64,000 nucleotides of DNA from Blastobasis lacticolella (lineage: Eukaryota; Arthropoda; Insecta; Lepidoptera; Blastobasidae). The DNA is taken from assembly GCA_905147135.1 (NCBI GenBank), contig LR990049.1:9875428-9939427 (forward strand), written 5' to 3'. This document shows positions 11,396-23,345 of this stretch, in pieces; position 1 is the first letter of the stretch, and every line of letters begins with the position of its first letter. A model generated the notes under the pieces. The model was not told where the DNA came from and ran no database searches. It was given only the letters and a program-made list of their open reading frames with translations. A program made the position numbers and the translations under genes.

Positions 11396-13788
11396 AGGGT
11401 GAGGTGTCGAACAGTGAACCAGTAGTACACAGTTAGCCACCATTAGTATCACCATAAAACAACGTTGCCAGATCGTGCAGTAAGCGTAATTGTACTTGGT
11501 TTTTACCGCTCTTCTTGCTTTCCAGTTGGTAGTGAGCTCCAGTGCAGAACGCCCACGGCTCAGGGCTTTTTGTGATTTTCAGCGTAAAAACACGGAAAAT
11601 CCTAAGTAGTAATTTTTAGGTTTTCAACCTTATACTGCATATTTTAAAAGTAATGTTTTTTTCTATTTCTGTACTGAATATTTTTGCATTGTTTGGTCGT
11701 ACATTCATGAATCCTACTTTGATGATTAATTTTTTGATGAATTTAATATCAGTAGAGGTGTGTGTGGTACATAGTGACCCACTACACCGGCACGAACAGT
11801 GAGCCACCGCTCCACTGTGTACAACATCAAAATTCTGATTTTATTAATTATTTTACCTTTAATATTCATATAAATCAGCTACCGGTTATTTTTTTAGAAT
11901 GATTCCATTTAAAAATGCGAGTAGGCAATATCAGGCTACTGCCGTCAGTCTTCTTGAATAGGTACAAGAATTGGCTGGACGGCGCGTCTTGGTTCGCGTG
12001 GTTTTGATTTAATGAACTCTATCCCTATCCGCGCCCTAACCGTACTCTATCCGTACCCAACCCCCCTCAAGTCACTAATATCCACTGCAAGGCTCCACCA
12101 GTGGATCGAATCCCTACTTCATCACTTACTTTTTTCTACATCAGTTTTTGTTGGGGATACTCCTACCCTACCACACCACTACTGTCGGTAGACGCCTATA
12201 ATATAATAGGACCACGATTAGTCCGTATTGACTGACAGTAGTATACATTATAAAGTGTGGATATGGCAATAATCTGGGGATAATCTTTCCTTGTTACTCC
12301 TTCTCAGTCCTTTTTGTAAACATTCAGTTATTTGGTCACTATTTCTTCTTAGTCGTGCACTCTTGACAGAGTGGTCGTGGTCACGTATCGGTCGAGTTCC
12401 GCGCCACCGCCGCCCTCGCGATGCAACGCCATGTGTCCCTGTGTCTGGCGGAGCGAGAGTTTTCGATCATGGTAGAGTGTGTAGCAGACTTGATGAGGTC
12501 CGTCCACCGTGTTGGAGAGCGCCCACGAGATCTTTTACCCTCGACTTTCCCTTGCACCACCAAACGTTCCATGGAGTCTTCATTACGAGTGATGTGCCCG
12601 AAGAACTTGAGAATTCGTATTTGCACAAACGACGATAATCTCTCTTTGATGTTGAGTTCTTGTAGGATTGAAGCATTGGTTCGATGCGCGGTCCACGGAA
12701 TTCTGAGCATACGTCTCCAACACCACATTTCTAGTGCGTCGATCTTGTGACGGTCTTTCGTCCTCAGCGTCCACGTCTCAGCTCCGTATAGAAATATTGG
12801 AAAGACCAGGCACCGCATCAGTCGAACCTTTGTGTTTCTGGTTATTCTGCGGTCCTTCCAAATCTTAGCAAGTTTTTCCACTGACGATCTAGTCACAGCG
12901 CAACGCCTCCGAATTTCATCCTCGCAGCCTCCAGCATTAGTGATCGTGGAGCCCAGATACACATAACCACTTCGCATCCCGCTATATCCCGGCTCTGTCC
13001 CCGCTATATCCCAGCACTATTAGCTTGAACTTTTGTCTAAATTATTAATCATGCAAAAAATTATTTTCCGCTCTTCCTTTTTAATTGTTTGCAAAGTATT
13101 CAAAAATATGTTTCATAACTCACAAAAATAAACATACCTACCTCCAGAAATCAAATTGTTTGTTATGACTTTTAAGAATGACGTTCTATGACGAATATAA
13201 AACTTGGCATAAGTTGCCATACAAAGATTTAAATTTTTTTTTAAAAAGCTATTCAGTCTTATTATAGATCTTAAGAACTCTAGTGTAGCTAGTTGACTAT
13301 TTATTATAATACAACCTTAAAATATATCATCAATGACTGTAATTAGGAAATAGGTTAAGTTATGTTGTTATTGATTTATGTCGATTTATAGTCTTCACAG
13401 TTATTTTGGTAAATGAAACTAACTGTTTACACATTTATAAAGAATGTATTATTATCTGATTTATCTACTATGCTAATAACTACAACGAGGAAACGTTAAT
13501 AATAGTGATCTCATTCCACGGGCTCACTGTGTACTTCCCGGTTTGCTGTAGACCAACCCCCTGGTTCAATGCGTGCCACGAGGTGGGTACACAATGAGCC
13601 ATTTCCCATCTTTCAAAAAATCTGCATTATCATTTTATCTATAAATCTTTTTCCATTAACTTATATACAAAATGAGAGTCAGATATTTTAAGCAATGACT
13701 AGACCACAAAACATTTCATGATATTGACAAACTTATAAGTTATGATTGTTTAACTTTTTTGTGGGTCACTGTTCGACACCTCACCCTA
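11396..13788. mobile_element. 2.4-kb element with ~27-bp terminal inverted repeats
   Basis: The left end AGGGTGAGGTGTCGAACAGT is matched inverted at the right end by ACTGTTCGACACCTCACCCT. Subterminal motifs (GAGCCACC, GTACACA) are also related. The interior is AT-rich and carries an RTE-type reverse-transcriptase fragment at 12.38-12.98 kb. No transposase is seen, so it is non-autonomous. Confidence 0.6.
12381..12977 (-). pseudogene. RTE-like LINE reverse transcriptase, C-terminal fragment
   Basis: An open frame of 198 codons matches the C-terminal third of endonuclease/reverse-transcriptase proteins of RTE-like LINEs. It has YLGSTITNAGGCEDEIRRR, then IWKDRRITRNTKVRLMR, VFPIFLYGAETWTL, CWRRMLRIPWTAHRTN and ILKFFGHITRNEDSMERLVV, and ends RGRSPTRWTD. 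Endonuclease and polymerase core are missing. The frame is relatively undamaged, which suggests recent decay, but it lacks a start context and sits within the inverted-repeat element. Confidence 0.8.
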
Positions 13789-13904
13789 CCTAATATTATT
13801 TATAGTAACGTAAACGTCTAAAATTTTTTGCCGTTGCAGATAACATCAGTAGGTACATTAATCAATAAAAGCCTTATATTCAGCAGAGTCGCAAAAAAGC
13901 GTTC

Positions 13905-14187
13905 TCTGTTTGACTCATCATCACAGCCCACAACAGTCCAATGCAGGACTTAAGGCCTCTTTCACGAAAGGGAAAGTTATTGCCATAATCTCTACGCTTG
14001 GCAGGCGGGTTGGAGATCGCAGTGTTGTAAGTATAACAATGGAAAACGCTGCTGCCCATTTTCCAGCCTACGGAGACTGTAGATCTTTTGCCTCGAAAAC
14101 ATTAGTCGCCTTGTACGACACCCGCGAGTGTAAGGGGTTAGTGCTATTCTACTCTGCCGGACACCATACGGCCAACTGTGTGACTTT
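13905..14187 (+). repeat. Dispersed ~260-bp repeat, CATCATCACAG...GGACACC family
   Basis: One of seven copies here. Hallmarks are CACAGCCC, CAGTCCA-TGCAGGAC, GGCGGGTTGGAGATCGC, AACGCTGCTGCCCATTTTCC, AGATCTTTTGCC and GTAAGGGGTTAGTGCTATTC. Other copies: 20802-21054 (+), 23088-23345 (-), 31741-32013 (-), 37172-37320 (-), 40830-41042 (+) and 46085-46320 (+). Probably a SINE or LINE 3' end. Confidence 0.75.
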
Positions 14188-14512
14188 TTAATACTTAATC
14201 GACTTGTTGATGAACAATGTTAAAAGGTTAAAGACAAAGTAGGGGTCAAAAATGTGGAAGTAGAAAAGAGGTGTGCCAGGACCGCAGCACAGAGCGCTTG
14301 TGGACAGCGGTAGCTGCTGCTTATCACTATGTGATGCAGATGTGAGTGTGTATGATGACGCTTGTATCCTTTTAAGTAACGCTTACCAGCTTCCAGAAAG
14401 ATTTTAAACGTGAAATGTATTTGGTAGAATATCATATCTTTTTGCAGTAAGTATGGAATCGATGCCCTATTTTTTCCAGTCTACATACTAAAGGAGGTCC
14501 GGACAACCCAGC

Positions 14513-14752
14513 TATATGACTAATAACATTAAGCGATATGTTATTAGAAAGGATTTTTCATTTTCTACAACTTTTTCTATGGCGACAACTCTCGCATCGT
14601 ATGAGTTAAAAGTTATGGTCAATTAAAGTAAACATCTATTTGACCTTTTTTTTTCCCACAGCGATTCAAGAGTTGTCGCAATAGTAAAAGTTGCAGAATA
14701 TAAAAAAATCTTTTCAATGACATATGGCTCAACGTTATCTATCAGTCATATA
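14513..14752. mobile_element. Foldback element with ~85-bp imperfect inverted arms
   Basis: The left arm (about 14513-14595) runs TATGACTAATAACATT ... TTCTACAACTTTTTCTA ... GCGACAACTCTCGC. The right arm (about 14665-14752) repeats it inverted. Arms are separated by about 70 nt. No coding potential; a foldback MITE. Confidence 0.6.
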
Positions 14753-15084
14753 GACATAGTCATAGTCATATAGTCCATACATATGTGTTTAATTTTGTAT
14801 ACAGACCTTCGTTTATGAGAATTGAAGGTTAAATATTGCAGATTTCGTAATTTTTATTTTATTTATGTATAAATCCTAATCTGCATACCAAATTTTAGCT
14901 TTCTAACACCTAAGTGCCCTTTAGACTTATTTTTTATTAATGCCTACTTTCAGCCCACATTCAGGGTATAAAGTTAAACATTTCTTAATTTACTTGTCAT
15001 TTGTGTTGTAGCCTGCATAAAAAATCTGAGCTTATTAGAACTTTAGGACTGCTCTATACGTACAATTTTATATAAAGAACTGCA

Positions 15085-16700
15085 CCTCCCTTTTCAGTCA
15101 TGATGCAATAGGATTCGACTTCTTGGACGTTTTCCCTAACTTTTTTAAAGACACTGGGCAAAGAACTGATGGCGTACCACTCAGCATTAACTGTCCACTG
15201 TTCTTCAAGTGGTATCGTGCAGACAGCACCCGTACGGGAGGAAAAAAACGCAATAATTTTTTTTCTGCCTCAATTTTTTGTTTTGCTGTTGCCTTCGAAT
15301 ACCCATACAAAAGACAATGCAACAATAGGCATGCAACTATGTATCCATGTTTCATCTCCAGTCACAATGCCATACACAGTATTTGAACGTCATAACTAGG
15401 GCTTGCAAGTCGAATATTGAAATAGTCGAATTATTCGAATATTCGCCTTATTTCAATATTCGAATAGTAATTTAGGTAAAATTCGAATATGCGATTATTT
15501 TTAAAATATCTGTATTTACGTCTTCGTGACTTATTTTGTGGTATTTAGTCAAACGCACTCACCGAAAGCTCGGTGACTCTTGCCTGAGTATTCTGCTTCT
15601 TCTTATCGAGTCGACGGACTTAACTCTCCCTTACACTTTGTTCGCCCAGTATTTCGCGACGCATACAGTATTCTGCTATGCGAGACGCATTCTGTCTGAT
15701 ACTATGTTTTAGTTTACATATAATTTGATTTTAATTAGAAATTATCTCATGATATAAATTTTTTCTTGTTAAGTAAAAAAATCGTTTAGCATCCTAATTT
15801 CGTAAAATACCTAATCTTAGGGTCTGACTTACCTAATGCTACCTCCTCACTCTCACGAGGGCCTCGCGAGGCAACCTCGCATGAGGTAACACGAGGCGAG
15901 GCGCCCTCTTAACTCACGCGAGACAGGTAGTTTGTATTGTGATGTGTTCGGGACTACTCGCGAGGGAATCGCGAGGCAAGGCGACCGATTTGCAAGAGTT
16001 AAGGGGATTCGATTTCCATACAAAAATTATTTTTCCATTCTATTAGTTGTGAGTGTTTAGTAATTGAATTATACTCTTTGTAAATGTATTCAAAGGTGCT
16101 CCAAATGGCTTCCTATAGCTTAATGATATGATAAGGCAATTAAATCGATGAAAAAAAACAATTCCCGCTAGAAGGCGTTGTTTTGTGATTTTTGTGATTT
16201 TTCTTTTACATTGATTTGTTTTATATTATTATCATGTAGAAATCCATTTTACGCTTTTTTGGATATATTTACTAACGAGCTATTGCACAAACTAACATAA
16301 AAAACGTAGTTAAAACCCTGATTCCAGATTCTACAATATTTCGAATAATATTCGAATATCACCAGCGAAAATATTCGAATATTCGAATACCTAAATTTTC
16401 GAATATTTGCAAGCCCTAGTCACAACGTTAACAACGTTTTTTTATACCAATCAACCTTTTTTGTTCTAGGGTGAGTTCATGAGGAATCCAGCGGCAACAA
16501 AGATTTCTAACTTTTTAAATATTGATGTAAGATTTTTGAGTTTGACTAATACTAATTCCCAAATGTCCTAGAATATTCTCAAAGGTGATACACCGGTTTC
16601 CTTCAATTAATTGCCTGACAGTAGCTACATTTTCCTCAGTGATCGCAGTTGAGGGCCAACTTTCACGAATGATGGAAAGAAACATGACCATAATCAAATT
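15085..16700 (-). pseudogene. Mariner transposase pseudogene, interrupted by a MITE
   Basis: On the minus strand the N-terminal part (16700 to 16427) reads STAITEENVATVRQLIEGNR and ITFENILGHLGIS. It matches the helix-turn-helix region of mariner transposases, followed by stops. After the insertion at 15397-16418 it resumes with VTGDETWIHSC, FSSRTGAVCTIPLEEQWTVN and AEWYAISSLPSVF, the mariner catalytic region that starts with the first Asp. Several stops and at least one frameshift break it, and the LHHDNA box and C-terminus are missing. It is dead. Confidence 0.82.
15397..16418. mobile_element. hAT-like MITE inserted in the mariner
   Basis: Ends TAGGGCTTGCAA ... TTGCAAGCCCTA are perfect 12-bp inverted repeats, extended by ATTCGAATATT-rich subterminal sequence. 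It is flanked by 8-bp duplications GTCATAAC (15389-15396) and GTCACAAC (16419-16426), one mismatch apart. The TAGGG end and 8-bp target duplication are typical of hAT elements. Length is 1022 bp with no transposase. Part of the interior (about 16000-16190) is shared with 27165-27345. Confidence 0.8.
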
Positions 16701-16794
16701 CTGTGTAACAATGCCCTAAGATGCTCAAATGAGATGCTTCCTTCCCAAAAGCATTTTAAAGACGAGTCTTCTCTCAATGTGTCCGAGCTAGCGA

Positions 16795-16975
16795 AGTCGA
16801 GCAGCTTTATTCTCTCCGAATAGCCGGCAAGCGCCCGGTTGGACAGCCCAGGTATCGATGCATAGACGACGTCCGAAAAGACCTGCGTGAACTCCAGATA
16901 ACGAACTGGGCACGAATGGCGCAGGGTAGGGACCAATGGCGAATTCTTGTGTATGCCAGCGAAATAAATAAGTAA
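16795..16975 (+). repeat. RTE-like LINE ORF2 C-terminal fragment
   Basis: The plus strand reads KRPVGQPRYRCIDDVRKDLR, then WARMAQGRDQWRILVY and a stop. This is the characteristic last segment (GRP-RW-DDV-KDL ... A-DR-WR) of RTE-type LINE polymerases, followed by AATAAATAAG. Confidence 0.7.
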
Positions 16976-17129
16976 TGCAGTCTTGCGGAGACAGTGATAT
17001 TTAAAATCATAAAAATATGAATTTTTTCAAAGTTTTCCTTGTTATTAAAAACAACTGACACTCGATTTTTACGCCAATTTTTTTTAAGCGTTGGCTGTTT
17101 ATAAAAATTTAACATTATAAATTCCAAAA

Positions 17130-17399
17130 TTTTTGAGCGGCTAGTAACACAGAACTTTCAGTGAGCTCTATGTATCACATCTCATGAAGAGACAGGCTCA
17201 TAACTTACATAAGAACGTATGGCTTTGCAGTTCTATTGTACTATTGCATGACTCATAGGCTGGATTCAAAACTAGACCGACGCGACGGTCAGGACTGATG
17301 TCGTCGTAGCTAGAATCAGTTGTTCATTGCCTCCGATCAAGCATAATCCATGAGTGCGTCGTTGGCAGGGGCCTACCGCCCTACCAGCCGTATCAATGA
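17130..17399. other. Intergenic, nothing recognised
   Basis: No coding frame or clear repeat was recognised here. Confidence 0.4.
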
Positions 17400-18535
17400 T
17401 ACGGGGCCCCCGGGACACAGGGGCCCCCCAAACGTGTGTTAGCAAAAATTCGTTATCAATCCAAACTCTTCCCTACTTCCCAGGGATAAAAATTATTCAA
17501 TAGAGAATTTCAGACTAAGATTGGGGGCCCCCTCCGCCAAAAAAATTTAGTCTTATATTTTCAGCACTGTCGGTTATGTCCAAGGCTCATAATAAAATCG
17601 TCTTTGCCCATTCGCCCTCAATCTTTGAATTTGTATGTTTACAAGTCAATCTTGGAAGGGTGATAGCCAAAATTCCAGAAATTTCGAGCTCGCTGCACTC
17701 GCTCATTAATTGTTTGCGAAATTAATTTGATTATACAATCTTGTCACACCAGAATCTCTAAAATTTCGAGATCGCCCGGCCCTGTCGTCCATTTACTGAT
17801 TTTGCATTATTTTTATTGAAATTGTGCAAGGTTTTAAGATATAAATATCAGAAATTTCGAGCTCGCTATGCTTGCCCATTCGATGACATAAATAATTTTT
17901 TTTATAATAATCACTCAGAGTTTCAAAATAACCAAGCCAAGGGTCAATATATCAAAAAATTCGAGCACGTCTCCCTCGCCTCGCGAACCCGGCTTTTACA
18001 GTCTATTGTCACACAAATGCTCGCTACGCTTGCTTATTCAGTGATTCAAGTTATATTTATTATTAACATGTGAATTTATGCGAGTGCGCTGCGCTCGACC
18101 ATTTATTTATTTATGCTTATATCAGGTCTCTGTCAAGCCTGAGGAGTCCGCCTGGGAGTACTCATACCACCGCCTTATTTATTTCTGCCGCAAAATAAGA
18201 ATGCTTGCATTGTTTTATTCCGGTTTGAAGGATAAGGTAGCCAGCGAAATTACAGGCATGAGGCATTTCATCTTAGTCCTCACAGTGACAACGCACCTGC
18301 GGTTTTGCATTTTTGTTACCTGCAACCTAAATGTAAGAATCGTAGATGTTATGGGCGACAGCTACCACTTACCATCAGGTAGGCTGTCTGCTCGCTTGTC
18401 ACTGAGTAGTATAAAAACAATAGTAGAGTACTCACTAGCAGTATAAGTTACTCACTAGCACCCCCCGTAGTTTGGGATATCAACTAGTCAACTACACAAC
18501 TATTGATATGGGGCCCCCGGAGGGCTAGCTACGCC
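17400..18535 (+). mobile_element. Second GAGCTCG-array element, GGGGCCCCCGG-flanked
   Basis: GAGCTCG/GCTCGCT units with CATT arms run from about 17640 to 18110. GGGGCCCCCGG occurs near both edges (about 17403 and 18510). The right edge GGGCTAGCTACGCCAGTG resembles a transposon end; a related CATTGGCGTATCTAGGG lies at 49.18 kb. The left boundary is uncertain. Confidence 0.4.
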
Positions 18536-18540
18536 AGTGG

Positions 18541-18870
18541 TCGGTGGCCTAGTAGTGGTTAAGGTATCCAACTCGCAAGCGGGATGTACCTACCGGGTTT
18601 GAATCCCACTGCCGCCATATACCATTAACTCTTTTATGAGTTATATGTATACTTACATTAGTCGAAAACTAACCGATGCTCTTACGGTGAGGAAACTTCG
18701 TGATGTAACCATGACCCAATCCGCTCAGGTTCCCTTGGTAGCAGAGTCACGGAGGTCAGACGGCAGTCGCTCCACTGTAATTACCCCTGTAAATCCTGGA
18801 TCATGGTCAAGGCGGATCTCGGTCCTTCCTGCGCGAATGCACAACCGTGACATTAACGCAAAGATGATTC
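18541..18870 (+). repeat. tRNA-headed SINE with LINE-like tail
   Basis: The head GGTGGCCTAGTAGTGGTTAA ... GGGTTTGAATCCC has A- and B-box-like sequence. The body has ACGGAGGTCAGACGGCAGTC and CTCCACTGTAATTACC. The tail, GGATCATGGTCAAGGCGGA to ACATTAACGCAAAGATGAT, resembles RTE LINE 3' ends. Inverted full-length relative at 44985-45258. Confidence 0.7.
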
Positions 18871-19170
18871 TTTTTTATGCGTGATTTTTTGTGGCGTGAT
18901 TCTTAAGTTATCGATTCGCAGCGCCATCTATTCTATAAGTAATGTATTACATGCTCTGCTGTGTGCGATGCGCGTCTCGCTTTAACACCTTTTTAGGGTT
19001 TCGCTAAGTCCGTATGTCTGTCTATCAGACTCAAAGATTATCTAGTACTAGAGAATTGGGGTAGGGTTATACATAATATAAAGATATGGTTATACATATA
19101 AGCTATAAAATAAGATATATAAGAAATACCTATAGCTACGTTTTCTCTTGTAATATGTGTGAGGTGTCGT

Positions 19171-19433
19171 ACCAGTAGCAATATTCACAATGGCTCGGAA
19201 ATCGGATTTGGATACGGAATCGACAAAGGACCCCGCGAAAGGTTCTTAGGAAAATGTGGTTTCAGTTAATTTTGAAATGAAATTTTCATATGTTATAGAG
19301 AGTTGAGTTTCCTTGGAATCTATCGGGATTCTGAATAACAGTTTTCGAATCGATCGACACGGATTCGACGCTCACGAATTTCGCGTCTAATCGTTCGCAA
19401 ACGGTTTCGAATCATTGTGAATACGGCTACTGG
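19171..19433. mobile_element. MITE with ~22-bp terminal inverted repeats
   Basis: Starts ACCAGTAGCAATATTCACAA and ends TTGTGAATACGGCTACTGGT, inverted repeats with two mismatches. The 263-bp interior is rich in TTCGAATCG motifs. No coding frame. Confidence 0.6.
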
Positions 19434-19922
19434 TCCTTAAAACGATAAAGGTGTGATACAATTTTATTTTTTATATTTTTAAAATTATGTGGGATTTAAG
19501 TAATAAGTAATCCTAAAAAATAAGTGACATTGTGCCAAACAGTTAAGTACTAATCAAAATCAATTATAATATAATAATAAAGAACGTTGCTAGTTATATG
19601 TACAGAAGTAAGCACCTTTAGACTGTGGTTGGACCGTCTCCCGATTTGTACACGTATGATGATTAGTACACAGTGATGCTATCTCATTTTATACCGGTGG
19701 TGGGTAGGTTGATGTCCTGCTTTCGGTACGTAGAAATTAGAAAGTCTTTATTCAGTTGCCATTATTAGGCAATTTTCAATTTATTTGGCATTATAATTTA
19801 CTAGAATACCCAGTGCGATTCCGTTTGCATAGTGTTCTACCTCTACCCTACCCTACCCTACTCCTACAATATAGGAACTCCACAAGGCTGTAGGCTACAC
19901 TTCCACGTAGCCCGACACGGCT

Positions 19923-20640
19923 TTGTCTGTTTGTGCTATATCAAAGGCATCAATGCGAGATCCGTACGCCTTAACTTTTTGGAATCCTCATGAGGCAAAG
20001 TACATCAGTTTGATGGAAAAACTACAAAATAAGTTTACCAGATACCTCTACTTTAAATTGTATGGAGTCTACCCATTTTACCCGCTAATGTATCCAACAC
20101 TCTTCGTGTTGGGCATGGTGGGATATTTTAAGTTGGAGGTTCGACGAAATGTAGCGTTAGCAACTTATGTATTTAAGGTGTTTCGGGGTATCATAACAAA
20201 CCCGGAAGTACTGGAGTCGCTGGAATTACTGGTACCAAATTCGAGACTGCGAAGGAATTGTAGAGTGCAGAATTGAATGTGCAGAACCAACTTGCTTTTG
20301 AACGCCCCGATTACAACAGCACTAAGAATAATAAACGAAGCAGGAAAATCGGTTGATTTGTTCCACTGTTCAATTCAAAAATTTTGCGAGACAGTAATTT
20401 TTGCAATGTGTAATGTAAACGGAATATAGATAATATAGAATAAGTAATCAATTAATCAATTAGTTAATAATCTTAGTAATGATAAAAATGGTATTGTATA
20501 TGACGTAACTTTATATTTTATTTATTAATAGTATTGTATAAATCAGGACAAATATTAAATTAATTAACATTGACGTCAACATTATCGCATTGGTTGAGCT
20601 GTAATGATAATGCTTGCAATAATAAATAAATAAATAAACT
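19923..20640 (+). pseudogene. Jockey-type LINE, 3' end of ORF2 and tail
   Basis: The plus-strand frame reads FWNPHEAKYISLMEKLQNKF, then LMYPTLFVLGMVGYFKLEVR and VFKVFRGIITNPEVLESL. This is the conserved end of a Jockey-clade ORF2 after the reverse transcriptase. The frame ends at 20276. Related sequence continues in another frame to about 20430, and AATAAATAAATAAAC near 20622 marks the 3' tail. 5'-truncated insertion. Confidence 0.75.
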
Positions 20641-20801
20641 TTATTACTACGCTGCCTACAAAAAAAACAGATTATAAATCTATTGATATTTAATCGATTT
20701 TTATATCAATAGACGTCTATGCCAGACAAATTAATTTGAGTCTCCTCGCTCGCGATTATAGTAAAACCTAGATTGTATTAAATACAGCGTATTGATTAAA
20801 A

Positions 20802-21054
20802 TTCATCATCATCACAGCCCGTAACAGTCCACTGCAGGACATAGGGCCGCACCTACGAAAGGGGACGTTATTTTGCAACCTGATAGGCGGGTTGGAGATC
20901 GCTGTGTTATAATATAACAAGAAAACGCTGCTGCCCATTTTCCAGCTTATGAATACTCTAGATCTTTTGCCTTAAAACATTAGTCGCTTTGTACGACACC
21001 CACGAATGTAAGGAGTTGGTGCTATTCTACTCTGCCGGACACTACACGGCCAAT
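20802..21054 (+). repeat. Dispersed ~260-bp repeat copy
   Basis: Same family as 13905-14187, with several small deletions. Confidence 0.75.
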
Positions 21055-21929
21055 AAAATGGATACTACTAGAAATATTAGACAGTAATACGTAGGTAATT
21101 GAGAGATCATGAAAAATATATTAGTCTAACTAAAAAAATATATAATTACAAAATAAATTGTGACAATAACGCAGGCGCCTTTTGAAATTATGTACATAAA
21201 CAGCTTCGCTACCGGAAATGTTTCAAAATTTTGTAAGGCGCTTACGTACTGGACTTGGTTTTTGTCTTGTAAATGGGTAATATAGAAAATGCTAACAACA
21301 ATACAGTCTTATTCAGTTCTTTTTATGAACCTTCATTTTTTATGGAATGCAATTTCTATAACATACCTATTCTAATTATTTATGTCATCGTTGAATGAAG
21401 CAGTCAAGAGAACAGTTTCATTTCAAGTACCTATGTACAGTACGAGAGTATAACTGCATTACCACTATGAAACATCAACATTTACGGCATTTGGTGCATC
21501 TTTAGCCAAAATCAGTTTGATAAAAGAAGGAAGAATTAGCTGTCCTTTACCTTCAGGGTATTTTTTATATCATAAATAAAAAGTTAATTCATGAATGCTA
21601 TAAAAACCGTTTAACAACTGCACAGTAGTGCAAAGGAATATGATTCTTAAGGTGGTCATGTACTTCTGCTCTTGCATTGTACTTCGGATCTGGGCTGCAC
21701 GAATCCTGGGATATTTGAATCTTGGCGGGAATTCACTGCAATCATTAATAGTAATATGATGGCAGTCATTATGATCCTAAAATCCATATTAATCTCAAGA
21801 AAGTAATAAGGTATTTGATGCATTATCACTGCGGGACTTGTTCGGCGCTGACAAAGCACGTTCACGAACTCCAGGCTAATGTGCACTAATTGTGCGTTGT
21901 TACGCCACCGAGTCTGTAACGACCACAGC
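21055..21929. other. Intergenic AT-rich DNA, nothing recognised
   Basis: No gene or repeat identified. Short frames show no domain. Confidence 0.45.
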
Positions 21930-22170
21930 CGTGGAAATATAGGCCTGACATCGCGAATAAGATTAAAGTGGCTCGCCTATACCTGCCGGTATCAGGAAAA
22001 AGGTTTCGCGGGAAGCCTAAGAAGCGACGAATGCGAGAGTCAACGGCTTACGACGCCGACGTGAGGAAGTCCAAGACCGGGCGAAATGGAGGAGAAAGGG
22101 CAGGGAAGTGGACTCTAGTAGAATCCGTGACTGATGGCTGGAATGATGATGTTTGTTGCTTAAATGTATA
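21930..22170 (+). repeat. LINE ORF2 C-terminal fragment, frameshifted
   Basis: One frame gives TSRIRLKWLAY, the next KRFRGKPKKRRM. These correspond to the I-LKW-GHV ... GKPKKRW segment near the end of RTE-like polymerases. Short and broken. Confidence 0.5.
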
Positions 22171-22739
22171 ATTTAATTGCCCTAAGCTGAGAGTAAATTG
22201 TAACATAGGCTCTATTATTTCGAACCTAGTATAGGATTTTCCATGAAGGGTTGATATTGAAACGGATTAATACACTGTGTGTGAGGTAGTAACGAAATTA
22301 GTTTCTATATTATATTCATATTCATTTATTCGTAGTAATAATCATACATCGTCATTTAAATTTCTAAGATGTCGAACCTCTAGAGGTAAGAACGGGACCC
22401 ATACATGAGTAGGATTACTTTGTTGTCCGCTGTCTGTCATGCCGCACACACAAAACGCCACAAGATAGATGTTTCCTTTTGGTCGCGTTAATGTAACTAA
22501 TGTTTTGGGTCACTGTAGGTACAACGCAGTGTAGGTAAAAGATAGTAGAGGTGTCATCCATTTGCAATCTAAAACAAATAAAATCGTAATCTATCACATC
22601 GATGTAATTGTGAGAAGAGAAAGGCGAATTAAATGATAAATGAAACTTTTATTATTTTCATAATACCGCACAACATTTACAATACATATCACATAAGAGA
22701 AACAAATTAACAAATAACCTACAGTCTATTTTTTTTAGA
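22171..22739. other. Intergenic, nothing recognised
   Basis: AT-rich. No coding, RNA or repeat structure recognised. Confidence 0.4.
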
Positions 22740-22990
22740 ATAAGAGCGTAAGTAAAACATCGTGATGAAACCTGCACATTCAGGCGGCTGAATGTGTAAC
22801 CATGATCCAATCTGGTTAGGTTCCCCTCGTAGCAGGATCCTGGAGGTTAGATGGCAGTCGCTCCACTAAAATTACCTGCTCTGCCAAATGCTGGATCATG
22901 GTCAAGGCGGACCCCGGGTTCTCGTGCGCAGCAGCACAACCGGGACATTGACGGTAAGATGATTATTTTAAGTATTAATCGATTCGGAGC
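22740..22990 (+). repeat. SINE body and LINE-like tail
   Basis: Matches the body and tail at 18640-18870. It runs from ACATCGTGATGAAACC through GATGGCAGTCGCTCCACTA and GGATCATGGTCAAGGCGGAC to GGACATTGACGGTAAGATGAT. The tRNA head is missing or decayed. Confidence 0.65.
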
Positions 22991-23087
22991 TGCTGCGATG
23001 TGGCACTTCCTGTCAATTAAGGGACCTCACTCAGCATCAGCCGCGAACAATCAATAAAAATAAATTTTCGTTCAGTAAAATGAGATC

Positions 23088-23345
23088 CGGCCGTGTGGTG
23101 TCCGGCAGAGTAGAATAGAACCAACCCCTTACACTCATGGGTGTCGTACAAGGCGACTAATGTTTTCGAGGCAAATGATCAAGAGTCTCCGTAGTCTGGA
23201 AAATGGGCAGCAGCATTTTCCATTGTTATATTTAAACACTGCGATCTCCAACCCGCCTGGCAAGCGTGGAGATTATGGCAATAACCTCCCCTTTCGTGGG
23301 AGAGGCCCGAAGTCCTGCAGTGGACTGTTACGGGCTGTGCTGAAT
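23088..23345 (-). repeat. Dispersed ~260-bp repeat copy
   Basis: Inverted copy of the 13905-14187 family, starting GGCCGTGTGGTGTCCGGCAG on the plus strand. Near full length. Confidence 0.75.

Noticed and set aside
12291..12750. Plus-strand frames of 109-115 codons
   Set aside because: They are antisense shadows of the RTE polymerase fragment on the minus strand.
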